64,000 bases of DNA, taken from NCBI GenBank assembly GCA_963730165.1, contig CAVSQS010000004.1, positions 1 through 64,000 on the forward strand, given 5' to 3'. The notes under the pieces were generated by a model. The model saw only the letters and a list, made by a program, of their open reading frames with translations, did no database searches and had not been told where the DNA came from. The position numbers and the translations under genes are program-made. The DNA is from DASSQJ01 sp963730165 (GTDB taxonomy: Bacteria; Actinomycetota; Actinomycetes; Actinomycetales; Dermatophilaceae). Positions 24,701 through 32,654 of this stretch are shown one piece after another (the first letter of the stretch is position 1; every line of letters begins with the position of its first letter).

Positions 24701-24857
24701 CCCCCGGTCGACCCCCCGCCGCCCAGGCGACGGTGAACCCCTGCCCCCTGGCCTCGTCGGCGAGGCTGGTGGCCCGCATCGTCTTTCCCGCACCCGCGGG
24801 GCCGGTGAGCAGCACCAGCTGCCCGGATCCACCGGCGGCGGAGCGGATCGCCTCCAT
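21780..24857 (-). CDS. Large AAA-type ATPase regulator (LAL/BTAD-like, no LuxR HTH seen)
   Basis: 1025 residues. An N-terminal STAND-type ATPase shows Walker A GPAGAGKT (19-26) and Walker B LLVVLDDLQHAD (~117-128). Its arginine-finger region runs through RRITERTGGNALFVSELVRW. A long helical TPR-like middle follows (~350-890). The C-terminus (WALAYRGRRATMRDSKGLRD, LHTGGDLGEVIDEQARQAYR, HPELGRHLTASVRTG) is the conserved end of a known actinobacterial ATPase-regulator group. I see no LuxR helix-turn-helix. An in-frame TAG four codons upstream fixes the ATG at 24857. Likely senses a signal and acts on transcription or a partner. Confidence 0.8.
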   Translation of the reverse strand: MEAIRSAAGGSGQLVLLTGPAGAGKTMRATSLADEARGQGFTVAWAAGGRPGAPPFWPWLQVLRSIDPDTAAAAPLLPGADGEAAAGDLRARFELFEGVTARVADAARKAPLLVVLDDLQHADAASLLLVQHLATVIRSLPMLLVATARTDLEPALPEWTTVWADLVRRGEVVGIGPLTEDDVSRLLRDATGSADPDLVRRITERTGGNALFVSELVRWCAAPGGDVDDLPDTVRTVIGARVAERSPACRRVLSAAATVGVRARFGLVVDVVGEPPDDVLAAVDEATTHGLLDAHPDEVTFAHEIVRDAVYEALPPAHRAQWHRVVAQRLAATGDAAGAAHHYRRGGPDVRAAAGEWFVRAGEESLGVLAYEEAAAQFAAALECEPADPGRVSLHLGTARLASGDAAGAREAHLAALAAARESDDADLTAAAALGLGSGPAGFEVPLFDREQVAGLEDALALVGDDRPALRATLLARLATASTYVDDDDRRRALATEAVSLARRGGEDAAVAVALASYVDLVSGPDHVEERLALTSEIIATARRLRDSSLELLGRRQRIVARLEHGDVAGAADDLREYRTVATALGQPVYAWYVPLWTAALAFARGELEEATSASAEAERLGRRAGSGNAGILVTSHRWSAAAELADPTAMRAAVEGVDFDDRMGPWVPIARGFMHAVCGEISAARASLDAAVSRLPELPLDSEWLPAVTQAAETVQLVGGHPVAGWLHDALEPHADLFVVEGIGALLRGSVERHLGGLAALLGDRPGSERHFERALEANRRMGARLLVARTLYDAATSLGDAERLAQARELYAEMGVTRRLERGPGPSPSPESLSDNEFRREGDVWALAYRGRRATMRDSKGLRDLATLLARPGQPVPAVELAGAPVGGAAAPSGPDDLHTGGDLGEVIDEQARQAYRERLRVLEEEAAEADALGDAARSERVAAERDALVEQLSAAIGLGGRPRRTGSTVERARSTVTARIRDSIRRLETVHPELGRHLTASVRTGTLCSYEPERPVRWRLTP

Positions 24858-24918
24858 GGCGGCACGCTAGCCCCCCGGCCGGACGGGGCACGAGGAGCGA
24901 CCGGTCGGGCTGCGCGGC

Positions 24919-25548
24919 TCAGGGCCTCGCCAGCACGGTGACGGTGACGTTGCCGCCCGCGGTGTGCTTCTCCTGCTCCACGGCCCACCGGGGCTCCAGC
25001 AACGCTGCGAGCCCGCCCCGCCGGACGAACGCGCGCCCGTTCCGCGCGTGCTCCGGACCGGCGGCCAGCTCGGCGAGCACCGTCACGCCGCGCATCGCGA
25101 CACCGCGGGGGACCCGCAGGCCGGTGACGCCGAACTCCGTCACGAGCGCGCGCCCGTCGGGCGTCAGGACCCGGCCGACGTCCTCGAGCAGCGTCCGCGC
25201 GTCCCACTCCGAGAGCGAGTGGAGGATGAGGGAGAGGAGCACGAGGTCGGCACTCCCGTCATCGAAGGGGACCACGGGGCCCTCCGCGAGCCTGAGGTCG
25301 GCGCGGCCCCCCAGCCGCCGCCCGGCCTGCGCGAGCATCGACGGCGAGGTGTCGCAGCCGAGGGCCCGGAAGCCCTCGCCGACGTACTCGGCAAGCGCGG
25401 CGCCGGTCCCGCAGCCGACGTCGAGCACCACCGCGTGGGGCGGTGGACTGACCTGTCGTCGCGCGACGCGGCGCAGCGGCGCGTTCATCCGTTCGAGCGC
25501 CCCGTCGTACACCCGTGACTGCCAGCCGTACGCGTCGGTGCCGGCCAC
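24919..25548 (-). CDS. Class I SAM-dependent methyltransferase
   Basis: 209 residues from a GTG at 25548. Motif I is VVLDVGCGTGAALAEYV, with LGCDTSPSMLAQAGRR as the acidic loop, DLVLLSLILHSLSEWDARTL as motif IV, and GRVLTPDGRALVTEF as the post-motif region. Methyl acceptor unknown. It lies 61 bases upstream of the ATPase regulator on the same strand, and diverges from the NmrA-like gene across 228 bases. The longer open frame to 26835 overlaps that gene and is rejected. Confidence 0.85.
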   Translation of the reverse strand: MAGTDAYGWQSRVYDGALERMNAPLRRVARRQVSPPPHAVVLDVGCGTGAALAEYVGEGFRALGCDTSPSMLAQAGRRLGGRADLRLAEGPVVPFDDGSADLVLLSLILHSLSEWDARTLLEDVGRVLTPDGRALVTEFGVTGLRVPRGVAMRGVTVLAELAAGPEHARNGRAFVRRGGLAALLEPRWAVEQEKHTAGGNVTVTVLARP

Positions 25549-25776
25549 GACGATCGCCTCCCTGCGTCGCGTCCCCTCCTTCCTACCGCGCCGGCGGCGC
25601 CAGGGGAACACCCGCGGTCCCCTCGTCAAGCACGAGGAGGCACGGGCCCACCGGACCGACCACCACCCCACCTCGCGCGCTGGACCTCGCTGCCCGGCGG
25701 TGACAGACTCCCGCGCGATGGGACGTCCGACCGCTCCGTGCCCCGCCGAGACGCCGCGCGTGCGGGGGGTGTCCGG

Positions 25777-26475
25777 GTGAGGGTGGCAGTCGTCGGGGGG
25801 AACGGGAAGACCGGACGCGCGGTGCGGGCGGCGCTCGCTCGCCGCGGCGCGGAGTCGTCGTCGGTCGGCCGGGCGCAGTGGCCGGACCTCGTGGGCGCGC
25901 TGGCCGGGCACGACGCGGTCTACCTCATCGCGCCCAACCTGCACCCGGACGAGCCGGCGTACGTCGGGGAGGTCATGGGCGCGATGGCGCCCGCGGGCGT
26001 GCACCGGGTCGTGTACCACTCGGTCGCGGCACCCTACTGCCCCCGGATGCCGCACCACCTCGGGAAGGCGCGGGCCGAGGACCTGGTCCGCCGATCCGGA
26101 CTGACCTGGACCATCCTCCAGCCAGGCGCCTACCTGCAGAACCTCGACCTCTCCCGGGACCTCGAGGTGCCCTACGCCCTCGACGCCGTCTTCGGCTTCG
26201 CCGACCTGACGGAGGTGGCGCAGGCCGCGGCCGCGGTCCTCACCCGGCCGGGTCACGAGGGGGCGACGTACGAGCTGGCCTCCCGGGTGGCGACTCCCGC
26301 GCAGCTCGCCGCCGAGGCGGGGCGCCGCGCCGTCCGGGTCGAGAACACCGCCGAACACCCGTGGCTGCGGGCCATGTTCGACTACTACGACGAGTACGGC
26401 CTGCCGGTGGGAACCGGGCCGCTCGACCACCTCCTGGGGCGCGACTCCTGCCCGACTCCGGGCGAGTGGGCCTGA
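25777..26475 (+). CDS. NmrA-like NAD(P)-binding protein
   Basis: 232 residues from a GTG. N-terminal VRVAVVGGNGKTGRAVRAAL has the GxxGxxG dinucleotide motif of atypical short-chain dehydrogenases. The later parts HRVVYHSVAAPYCPRMPHHL, LTWTILQPGAYLQNL and FADLTEVAQAAAAVL match the NmrA/HSCARG redox-sensor group. The usual catalytic YxxxK is not evident, so it may be a sensor or a divergent reductase. The start is set by similarity; a nearby alternative is possible. Confidence 0.8.
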   Translation: MRVAVVGGNGKTGRAVRAALARRGAESSSVGRAQWPDLVGALAGHDAVYLIAPNLHPDEPAYVGEVMGAMAPAGVHRVVYHSVAAPYCPRMPHHLGKARAEDLVRRSGLTWTILQPGAYLQNLDLSRDLEVPYALDAVFGFADLTEVAQAAAAVLTRPGHEGATYELASRVATPAQLAAEAGRRAVRVENTAEHPWLRAMFDYYDEYGLPVGTGPLDHLLGRDSCPTPGEWA

Positions 26476-26479
26476 TCGC

Positions 26480-26498
26480 GGGTCGGTGCCGCCGACCC
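26480..26498 (+). terminator. Short hairpin after the NmrA-like gene
   Basis: Inverted repeat GGGTCGG - 5-base loop - CCGACCC, four bases after the stop at 26475. There is no U-tract. Placement right at the gene end suggests a weak terminator. Confidence 0.35.
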
Positions 26499-26634
26499 GG
26501 TCGGGACGCGCCCCGCTCTCGGCTCCCGGTCGGGCGGACACCGGCGCGACGCTGTCGTGTCCTGCCCTCACCGCGCGGTCCGTGACCCGCCTAGGCTCGA
26601 GGTGACGACATTCCGCGCGAAAGGACGCCGATCC

Positions 26635-27246
26635 GTGGCCGTCGACTCCCAGATGGTTCCCCTCGGAACCCCGATGCCTCCCTTCGAGCTGCCGGACCTC
26701 ACGGGGACCGTCGTCCGCAGCGCCGACCTCGCCGGCGCCCCACTGCTCGTGGCCTTCGTCTGCAACCACTGCCCGTACGTCAAGCACGTCGAGCAGGTTC
26801 TCGGCGAGGTCGTGGCCCGGCACCCGGACGTCCACGTCGTCGGGGTGTGCCCGAACGACGTGGGGTCATCCCCGGACGACTCCCCCGAGCACCTTTCCGG
26901 GCAGGCTGCCCGGGCCGGGTGGACCTTTCCCTACCTCGTCGACGAGAGTCAGGAGGTCGGGCGCGCCTTCGGCGCCGCGTGCACACCCGACTTCTTCCTC
27001 TACGCCGCCGACGGCACCCTCGCCTTCCGCGGGGCGATGGACGGCTCGACCCCGGGTAACCACGTTCCGGTGACCGGCGAGCTCCTCGACGACGCGATGA
27101 CGAGGGTGTCCCGCGGTGAGTCGGTACCGGAGCCGCACCGGCCGAGCCGCGGCTGCTCGATCAAATGGCGCCAGGAGAAGGCGGGCTTCGGCTTCGGACC
27201 CCCGAGGCGGGCCGCGGACATCACCGGGCGCCTGCCGCGCGCATGA
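26635..27246 (+). CDS. AhpC/TSA-type thioredoxin-family protein
   Basis: 203 residues starting at GTG with AAAGGACG upstream. After an N-terminal strand pair (MVPLGTPMPPFELPDLTG) the active site is VAFVCNHCPYVKHVEQVLGE, with a CxxC at C43/C46. This is the thioredoxin-like group with the conserved NHCPYVKH motif and a late GCSIKW segment. It likely reduces peroxides or acts in redox maintenance in the cytoplasm. Its 3' end overlaps the convergent FAD enzyme by 26 bases. Confidence 0.85.
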   Translation: MAVDSQMVPLGTPMPPFELPDLTGTVVRSADLAGAPLLVAFVCNHCPYVKHVEQVLGEVVARHPDVHVVGVCPNDVGSSPDDSPEHLSGQAARAGWTFPYLVDESQEVGRAFGAACTPDFFLYAADGTLAFRGAMDGSTPGNHVPVTGELLDDAMTRVSRGESVPEPHRPSRGCSIKWRQEKAGFGFGPPRRAADITGRLPRA

Positions 27247-28825
27247 TGCGCGGCATCCCCCTCGGCCCCATGACCGCGGCGGCGGCGAACATCCCGCCCA
27301 TGAACGCCCCCATGATCCCGAGCGTGCACGTGTCGGACCCCGTGAGGTAGAGCCCGGGCACCTCGGTGCGCGTCGGGGCCAGGCGCCGGCGGAGCCGCTC
27401 GGGCGTGGCCGCCACCTCCGCGTACCCACCCGAGGGATACGCAGCGAAGTCCGTCACCGTGACCGGCGTCGAGACCTCCCAGTAGTCGACGAGATCGCCG
27501 AACCCCGGGTAGCGGCGTTCGACGAGGTCGATGAGCGCGTGCCCGATCGTGTCCTTGACCTTGAGGTAGTCCTCGCCGCGGCGCATCCACTCGGTGTCGC
27601 GCCATGGGGCGAACGCCTCCTCGTCGACGAAGGTCACGACCTCGGCGGTGTGCTGGGTCGCCGCGGGGTCACGCAGCGAGGGGAAGGAGAGGAAGCCGGC
27701 CTTGGCGTACCCGCCGAGGAGGCGCTCGGTGTGGTCGGTGAGCGAGGCGTCGTGGTCCGGGTCGTCGAAGAACCAGTGGTTCTCCCCGCGGAAGCCGAGG
27801 CCCTCCGGCGAGGTGCGCAGCCCTGCGTACAGCGTCGCGAAGGCGACCCCGGCCTCGGCGTCGGCCACGGCGCTCGCCAGCCGGGGGGCGGCACCGTCGG
27901 GCAGCAGCCGCCCGGCGGTGAGACGGGCCCCGGCATCCGAGACGACGACGGGCGCGCGGAACTCGGCGTCGTACCCGCCACGCCCCTTCTTGACGTGGGC
28001 GCGCACCCCGACCGCCCGCCCGTCCTCGACGAGGATCTCCGTCACCTCGTGGTCGGGCCGTGCCCAGCCACCGGCCTGCTCGACCTGCGCGACGAACGCG
28101 TCGGTCATGGGGTCGCTGCCGCCCACCGGGTAGTAGGCACCCCAGTCGTAGTGGAGGACGAGCAGCGCGTGCATCGCGAAGCTCACCCGGCCGGGGGGCA
28201 CGGCGTAGTCGCCCCACTGGGAGGTGAGCACCGCCCGCAGCAGCGGGTCGCGGAACCGGCGCTCGAGGTACTCGCCCGCGGTCATCAGCGCGAGGTCGCG
28301 TCCACGCCGGTTCGCGTGCCAGGCCGCGCCGCGCAGCGGGCCCGGAAGCACCTGCGTCGCGAACTCCCGCGTGTACCAGGCGGAGGCGGCCTTGAGGTCG
28401 GCGCGGTAGCCCTCGAGCGCCTCGCGCTCGTGCGGGAAGGCCTCGACGAGCCGGGTCAGGTAGTCGTGCGGGTTGGAGGGGACCCGCATCGTCAGCCCGG
28501 GGTAGTGGAAGACGTCGAACTCGTCGGGCAGCTGGTGCCACTCGACCGCCCCGCCGGTGGCGAGGTCCATGAGCCGGCGGTTGCGCCGGCCCGGTGCCAT
28601 GCCGCCGATGTAGTGGATGCCGATGTCCCAGTGGTAGCCCTTGCGGGTGAAGGCGTGGTTGAAGCCCCCGAGCTTGAAGTGCCGTTCGAGGACGACGACC
28701 TTCAGCCCCTCGAGCCGGGCGAGCAGCGAGGCGGTGACGAGCCCGCCGATGCCGGACCCGACGACGACGACGTCGGCGTGCTCGACGCGCGGGGCATCGT
28801 CGGTCGGTCGGGTGGTCGTGGTCAT
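27221..28825 (-). CDS. FAD-dependent phytoene desaturase / retinol saturase-like oxidoreductase
   Basis: 534 residues. The N-terminal FAD motif ADVVVVGSGIGGLVTASLLA and the next segment LERHFKLGGFNHAFTRKGYH define the CrtI/CrtO/retinol-saturase amine-oxidase-like superfamily. The C-terminal FAD-binding region VPGLYLTGSDTCTLGIMGAF is intact. Family members desaturate or saturate isoprenoid or retinoid chains, so a lipid substrate is likely. No carotenoid genes are nearby, so the pathway is unknown. Confidence 0.85.
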   Translation of the reverse strand: MTTTTRPTDDAPRVEHADVVVVGSGIGGLVTASLLARLEGLKVVVLERHFKLGGFNHAFTRKGYHWDIGIHYIGGMAPGRRNRRLMDLATGGAVEWHQLPDEFDVFHYPGLTMRVPSNPHDYLTRLVEAFPHEREALEGYRADLKAASAWYTREFATQVLPGPLRGAAWHANRRGRDLALMTAGEYLERRFRDPLLRAVLTSQWGDYAVPPGRVSFAMHALLVLHYDWGAYYPVGGSDPMTDAFVAQVEQAGGWARPDHEVTEILVEDGRAVGVRAHVKKGRGGYDAEFRAPVVVSDAGARLTAGRLLPDGAAPRLASAVADAEAGVAFATLYAGLRTSPEGLGFRGENHWFFDDPDHDASLTDHTERLLGGYAKAGFLSFPSLRDPAATQHTAEVVTFVDEEAFAPWRDTEWMRRGEDYLKVKDTIGHALIDLVERRYPGFGDLVDYWEVSTPVTVTDFAAYPSGGYAEVAATPERLRRRLAPTRTEVPGLYLTGSDTCTLGIMGAFMGGMFAAAAVMGPRGMPRIMRAAGAR

Positions 28826-28931
28826 CTCGGGCCCCCTCGGGCAGCGGCGTGTGTGGCGGTGGCCCCAGTCTGCCCCCCGGGGTGGCAGCCGCCCAGCCCC
28901 GAGCGACTGGAGCGGGTGAGGTCCGGGCCCG

Positions 28932-29048
28932 TCACCGACGGTCCACCTCGGCGATGACGTCGGTGATGGCCTGCGTCCCGGCCTGCTCGACCCGGATGCC
29001 GGTGCCGTTCACCGACTCGGTCCACTCCGTGGTCGCCACTCTCGTCAT
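28932..29048 (-). CDS. 38-residue small protein coupled to the deazaflavin reductase
   Basis: Starts MTRVATTEWTESVNGTGIRV and ends QAITDVIAEVDRR. A strong AAGGAGGAGC ribosome site sits 3-4 bases before the ATG, and that ATG overlaps the stop of the upstream reductase gene (ATGA). Both argue for real translation. No transmembrane segment. I do not recognise a family; it could be a small regulator or a peptide product. Confidence 0.55.
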   Translation of the reverse strand: MTRVATTEWTESVNGTGIRVEQAGTQAITDVIAEVDRR

Positions 29049-29665
29049 GGCTCCTCCTTCACGGGGCTGGTGCGGTCCGGCCCTCGCGTGGGATCCGGCC
29101 TCCTCCTGCGTGCGACCCGGGTCGGTGTCGAGATGTCGACGCGCAGGAAGGTCTGGATCCCCATGAGCGCGACGAGGCGACGTGTCCGCCCGAGAGCCCC
29201 GGGCAGCTCGGTCCGTGGTACGAGGACCGGGTCGACCGCGTGGTGGCGCACACCGTCGTGCTCGATGTCGCAGCAACCGGCGGCCCTGACGTTGCGCAGC
29301 CAGTCCACGTCGGTTCCGTAGGGCAGACCGACGTAGAAGGACCCGCCGACCCGGTGGGCCCAGACCGGCGTGACGTACTCCCGCCCCGACCGCCGACCCG
29401 TGTGGACGACTGCCGCGGTCGACGAGCCGGGACGACCCGCGCTCCGCAGCTCCGACCCCCGCCGGGCCCGGTGGTACCGCCGCAGGGCGTCGAGGCCCGG
29501 GCGCCACCCCGTGCGCCAGACAAGCACGTGGACGACCTGGGGCACGGCCACCGCGGCGAGCGCGCCCACACCGACGAACAGGGCGAGCCGTCGCCGGCTG
29601 TGGCGGGATCCGGCGGCCGCCGGCCGCCGGCGACGGTGTGACCCCCTCACGGACCTGCCCGCCAT
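29045..29665 (-). CDS. F420/deazaflavin-dependent nitroreductase-family protein (DDN-like)
   Basis: 206 residues. A basic N-terminus and one hydrophobic helix (ALFVGVGALAAVAVPQVVHV) precede a split-barrel domain with VVHTGRRSGREYVTPVWAHR, GSFYVGLPYGTDVDWLRNVR and DIEHDGVRHHAVDPVLVPR. This is the pattern of deazaflavin-dependent nitroreductase (DDN/Rv1155-like) proteins that use cofactor F420. The first helix may anchor it to the membrane. The stop overlaps the start of the 38-residue gene. Confidence 0.8.
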   Translation of the reverse strand: MAGRSVRGSHRRRRPAAAGSRHSRRRLALFVGVGALAAVAVPQVVHVLVWRTGWRPGLDALRRYHRARRGSELRSAGRPGSSTAAVVHTGRRSGREYVTPVWAHRVGGSFYVGLPYGTDVDWLRNVRAAGCCDIEHDGVRHHAVDPVLVPRTELPGALGRTRRLVALMGIQTFLRVDISTPTRVARRRRPDPTRGPDRTSPVKEEP

Positions 29666-29842
29666 GGAGCGGGCCCGGCTCGTCTCCACCAACTCGACGG
29701 CCACGGGACTCTTCCTCCACCTCGACCGTAGCGCTACCGGCCGCGGCCGCCGTGACCCAGCGAGGACCGTCACACCCCGCGGGCCCCGAGCGGCGCTGTC
29801 CTGCCCTTCTCGGCCCGGACGGCATCTGGTAGACACGGGCCC

Positions 29843-30244
29843 ATGGACCCGAGCGCCGTCGTCGCCGTCCCCCTGTTCGCGTCGGTCTCGCCGGAGGGTG
29901 CCGCCCTCGTCGCGTCCGAGGAGGTCGCCGACGTGCCGGCCGGTCAGGTGCTCGCACGCGGCGGCGACCGGGGAGAGGGCATGTTCGTCGTCCTCGAGGG
30001 CACCGTCGCGGTCGAGCGCGGCGACCTGCACCTCGAGATGGGGCCGGGCTCGTTCGTCGGAGAGCTCACCCTGCTCGTCGAGGACGCCCCTCGCGTCGCG
30101 CGCATCCGCGCGGTGACGGACGCGCGCATCCTCGCCATCGAGCGGCAGACCTTCGACCGTCTCCTCGAGACCGAGCCCGGGTTCGCGCGGGCCCTCCTCA
30201 AGGAGCTCGCCGTCCGCCTCGTCGAGGCCCGCACCGGCCACTGA
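29843..30244 (+). CDS. Single-domain cyclic nucleotide-binding (cNMP/CAP-like) protein
   Basis: 133 residues made of one cNMP-binding beta barrel: FASVSPEGAALVASEEVADV, GDRGEGMFVVLEGTVAVERG, then GPGSFVGELTLLVEDAPRVA, where the phosphate-binding cassette normally has GExALL followed by R(A/S)A. Here the sequence is GELTLL and PRVARIRA, so nucleotide binding is plausible. There is no DNA-binding wing, so it likely regulates through a partner or is a stand-alone sensor. Confidence 0.8.
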   Translation: MDPSAVVAVPLFASVSPEGAALVASEEVADVPAGQVLARGGDRGEGMFVVLEGTVAVERGDLHLEMGPGSFVGELTLLVEDAPRVARIRAVTDARILAIERQTFDRLLETEPGFARALLKELAVRLVEARTGH

Positions 30245-30289
30245 GGCCGGTCCTCGACCGGCGGCGGACGCGGCCGACGCGCCTGACCC

Positions 30290-31090
30290 TCAGGGTCGCG
30301 TGCGTGACCCGTGGTCCGCCCGCCGGGCGTGACCGCTGATCTCCTCGACGAAGCGGGCCAGAGTGCTCTCGCCAGGTCGTGGCCCATCCCCGGGTCGGTG
30401 ACGAGCCGGGCGCCCGGCACGCCCCGGGCGGTGGCCCGGGCCCCCTCGGGTGTGATCATCGGGTCCGTCTCTCCGTGGAGCACCAAGATGGGCAGCTCGA
30501 GTCGGGCGAGCCGGGCAGTGCGGTCGCCGGAGACGAGGGTGGCGGCGTACTGACGGGCCACCCCGGCGGGGTGTTCGACCGGCGGTAGACCTCCCGCGCG
30601 CGGGAGGCCAGGGTCTCCTCGTCGATCGGGTAGCCCGGCGAACCGACCACCCCGAGGGCCGTCACGGCTCGCTCGGCGGCATCGTCCTCGCTCGAGGCCG
30701 GCGGCAGCGCGAGGGCGGCCCGTGCCTCCGGCGCGCCCACGCCGATGCCCGGGGCCGGGGCCGACATCACGGACACGAGGCTCTCTGCACCCGGTCGGGT
30801 GTCGCAGCGCCGTCTCCTGCGCCACCATCCCGCCGAGCGAGGCGCCGACGAGATGCACCCGACCCAGCCCGAGCGCGTCGACAGCCCGGCGTCGCGGTTG
30901 TCGAACCGCACGACATGGAAGCCCTGGTCGGCAATGAGGCGGCACAGCTCGGCGTCCCACCCGATCATCTGGATGCCGATGCCCATGACGCGCTGGATCG
31001 TCGGGTCGTCGTGCGGGCCGAAGGGCTCGAGGGCCAGCTCGACGGCGCCGCACCCGGCAGTCCGGACGCTCTCGCTGCGCCCCCGGCCAT
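30290..31090 (-). pseudogene. Alpha/beta hydrolase gene broken by several frameshifts
   Basis: The protein can only be followed by switching frame about four times. The segments are ALEPFGPHDDPTIQRVMGIG and FHVVRFDNRDAGLST; then LGRVHLVGASLGGMVAQETA (nucleophile elbow GASLG); then SLVSVMSAPAPGIGVGAPEA; then ARLELPILVLHGETDPMITP and GMGHDLARALWP (catalytic Asp and His region); finally RFVEEISGHARRADH before a TGA. All family landmarks are in order, so the gene was once whole. It is either a true pseudogene or an assembly with many indels. Neighbouring genes show no such errors. Confidence 0.8.
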
Positions 31091-31205
31091 GGACCGCCCC
31101 TTTCGTCGGCGAGGCGCGGTCGGCGCGAGTGGCTGCGGGGTCCGCACGCGACTCAGGGAGCCCTCCCCTGCCGGCGGTGGCCCGACGGCCGGGGTCGAGC
31201 CAGAC

Positions 31206-31253
31206 TTGGCACTACTGCGTTCTCGCACTAGTATGGTAATACGAAAACGCAGT
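31206..31253 (+). promoter_or_regulatory. Sigma-70 promoter with overlapping palindromic operator
   Basis: TTGGCA (31206-31211), a 17-base spacer and TAGTAT (31229-31234) make a near-consensus vegetative promoter, rare in this GC-rich window. A 9-bp perfect inverted repeat, TACTGCGTT (31213-31221) and AACGCAGTA (31246-31254), flanks the -10. It leads into the membrane gene at 31292 and the MarR gene at 31953. Autoregulation by that MarR protein is the simplest reading (inference). Confidence 0.7.
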
Positions 31254-31291
31254 AAATTGGTCCATCGGACCGTGACTCCCGAGGAGAGGCC

Positions 31292-31930
31292 ATGAGCACC
31301 ACCACCACGACGACGACCCGGGTCCCGACGGCGGACGCGATGCCGGCGGGCGGCGTCACCGCCGCCGCCCGCCTCCTGGGCCGGCTGGCGACCGTGCGCG
31401 TGTGGGTCGTCTCGACCGTCGTCTACAGCGCCTTCGCCGGGGTGTTCTTCGCCTCGAGCGCGCCGTTCTCCATCCCCCGGGTGGAGGAGGCGTGTGGGCA
31501 GGCGCCCCCCGACCTGCGGTTCGGCCCGAGCGCCGCCGAGGTCCACGGGTTCCTCGACGCGTGTGGCCCGGTGGGACGAGAGGCCTACCGAGCGCTCCAG
31601 CTCGCCGACCTGGTCTACCCCACCGTGTTCGCGGTGTTCCTGGCGTCGTCGCTCGCCCTCGCGCTGCGGCTGCTCGCGCCCGGTCGTCCTCGGCTGCTCA
31701 TCCTCGCCGCCATCCCCTTCGCCGCAGCCGCGTTCGACTACCTCGAGAACGTCGGTGCGTGGCTCGCCCTCACCGCCTATCCCCTGGACGGTGCTGCCGA
31801 CGGGCTCCTCGGTCCGGCCTCGGTCGCCAAGACGAGCACGTCGTGGGTGGCCGGCGGGCTGCTCGTCGCGGTGCTGCTCGCGCTCGCCGTGGACCGGGCG
31901 CGCCGGCACCTCGCTCGACCGTCGCCGTGA
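31292..31930 (+). CDS. Four-helix membrane protein, likely MarR-regulated
   Basis: 212 residues after a GAGGAGAGG ribosome site. A Thr-rich cytoplasmic start, then four predicted helices (e.g. VWVVSTVVYSAFAGVFFASS, TVFAVFLASSLALALRLLA, LLVAVLLALAVD). An extracytoplasmic loop follows the first helix and holds two cysteines (EEACGQAPPD, FLDACGP). No known family recognised. It is the first gene under the palindromic promoter, followed after 22 bases by a MarR regulator, so it may export or sense the ligand of that regulator. Confidence 0.7.
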   Translation: MSTTTTTTTRVPTADAMPAGGVTAAARLLGRLATVRVWVVSTVVYSAFAGVFFASSAPFSIPRVEEACGQAPPDLRFGPSAAEVHGFLDACGPVGREAYRALQLADLVYPTVFAVFLASSLALALRLLAPGRPRLLILAAIPFAAAAFDYLENVGAWLALTAYPLDGAADGLLGPASVAKTSTSWVAGGLLVAVLLALAVDRARRHLARPSP

Positions 31931-31952
31931 GGCGTCGGGCAGGCTGGTCCCC

Positions 31953-32414
31953 GTGACCGAGGCCCCACCGCTCCACGACCGACTCGGCAATGTCCTCTTC
32001 GACGTCTGGCTCGTCTCCCGGGCCGCGACGGCCCGCATCAGCGAGGCGGTCCGGGAGGCCGGGCTGGACGCCGACGAGTTCGCCGTCTACTCCGTGCTGG
32101 CCTCGACCGACGGGATGACGCCGACCGACCTCGCCCACTGGATGGCGGCGCCGCCGACCACGGTGTCGAGCTACGTCAAGCGGTTCACCCGGCGCGGTCA
32201 CGTCGAGCGCGTCCCGAACCCCGCCGACGGTCGCTCCTACCTGCTGCGACTCACGGACGAGGGCCGCGCGGCCCACCTGGCCGCCGGGCTGCTGTTCCGC
32301 CCCGTCCTCGAGGACGTGCTCGAGCGGCTCGGGCCGGGCGCGGACGAGACCCATGCGCGGCTGCGGGCGCTGCACGCAGCGCTGGGCGCCCGGGAGGCAC
32401 CGCCCGGCACCTGA
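31953..32414 (+). CDS. MarR-family transcriptional regulator
   Basis: 153 residues from a GTG. The winged helix is clear: EFAVYSVLASTDGMTPTDLA, then MAAPPTTVSSYVKRFTRRGH (recognition helix) and VERVPNPADGRSYLLRLTDE (wing with the conserved Asp-x-Arg). It acts as a dimer on palindromes such as the one at 31213-31254. It is probably co-transcribed with the upstream membrane gene and likely controls it. The ligand is unknown. Confidence 0.88.
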   Translation: MTEAPPLHDRLGNVLFDVWLVSRAATARISEAVREAGLDADEFAVYSVLASTDGMTPTDLAHWMAAPPTTVSSYVKRFTRRGHVERVPNPADGRSYLLRLTDEGRAAHLAAGLLFRPVLEDVLERLGPGADETHARLRALHAALGAREAPPGT

Positions 32415-32654
32415 CCGCCGCGCCCGGCATCCCGCATTTCCACGGTGTGGATGGTCAGTCCGGGCCATTCCGCCGTGGACCCGGGCGACCTACGCTCGGG
32501 GGCACGCCGCATCCGTCCGGGGCCGTCCCCGGCGGGCGCGACGCCGGGCTCGAGGAGCACAGCCGGAGGTCTCGAGTCGGGTATCGGCGAAGACCCCCTC
32601 TGTCGCCGATCCCCGCGGACGGCGGCACGCAGGGGCGCCGCCGCCGCGGACACG

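Noticed and set aside
29944..31053. 369-residue frame as an intact hydrolase
   Set aside because: Only two stretches of it match the hydrolase; the other parts lie in different frames, so the gene is scored as broken.
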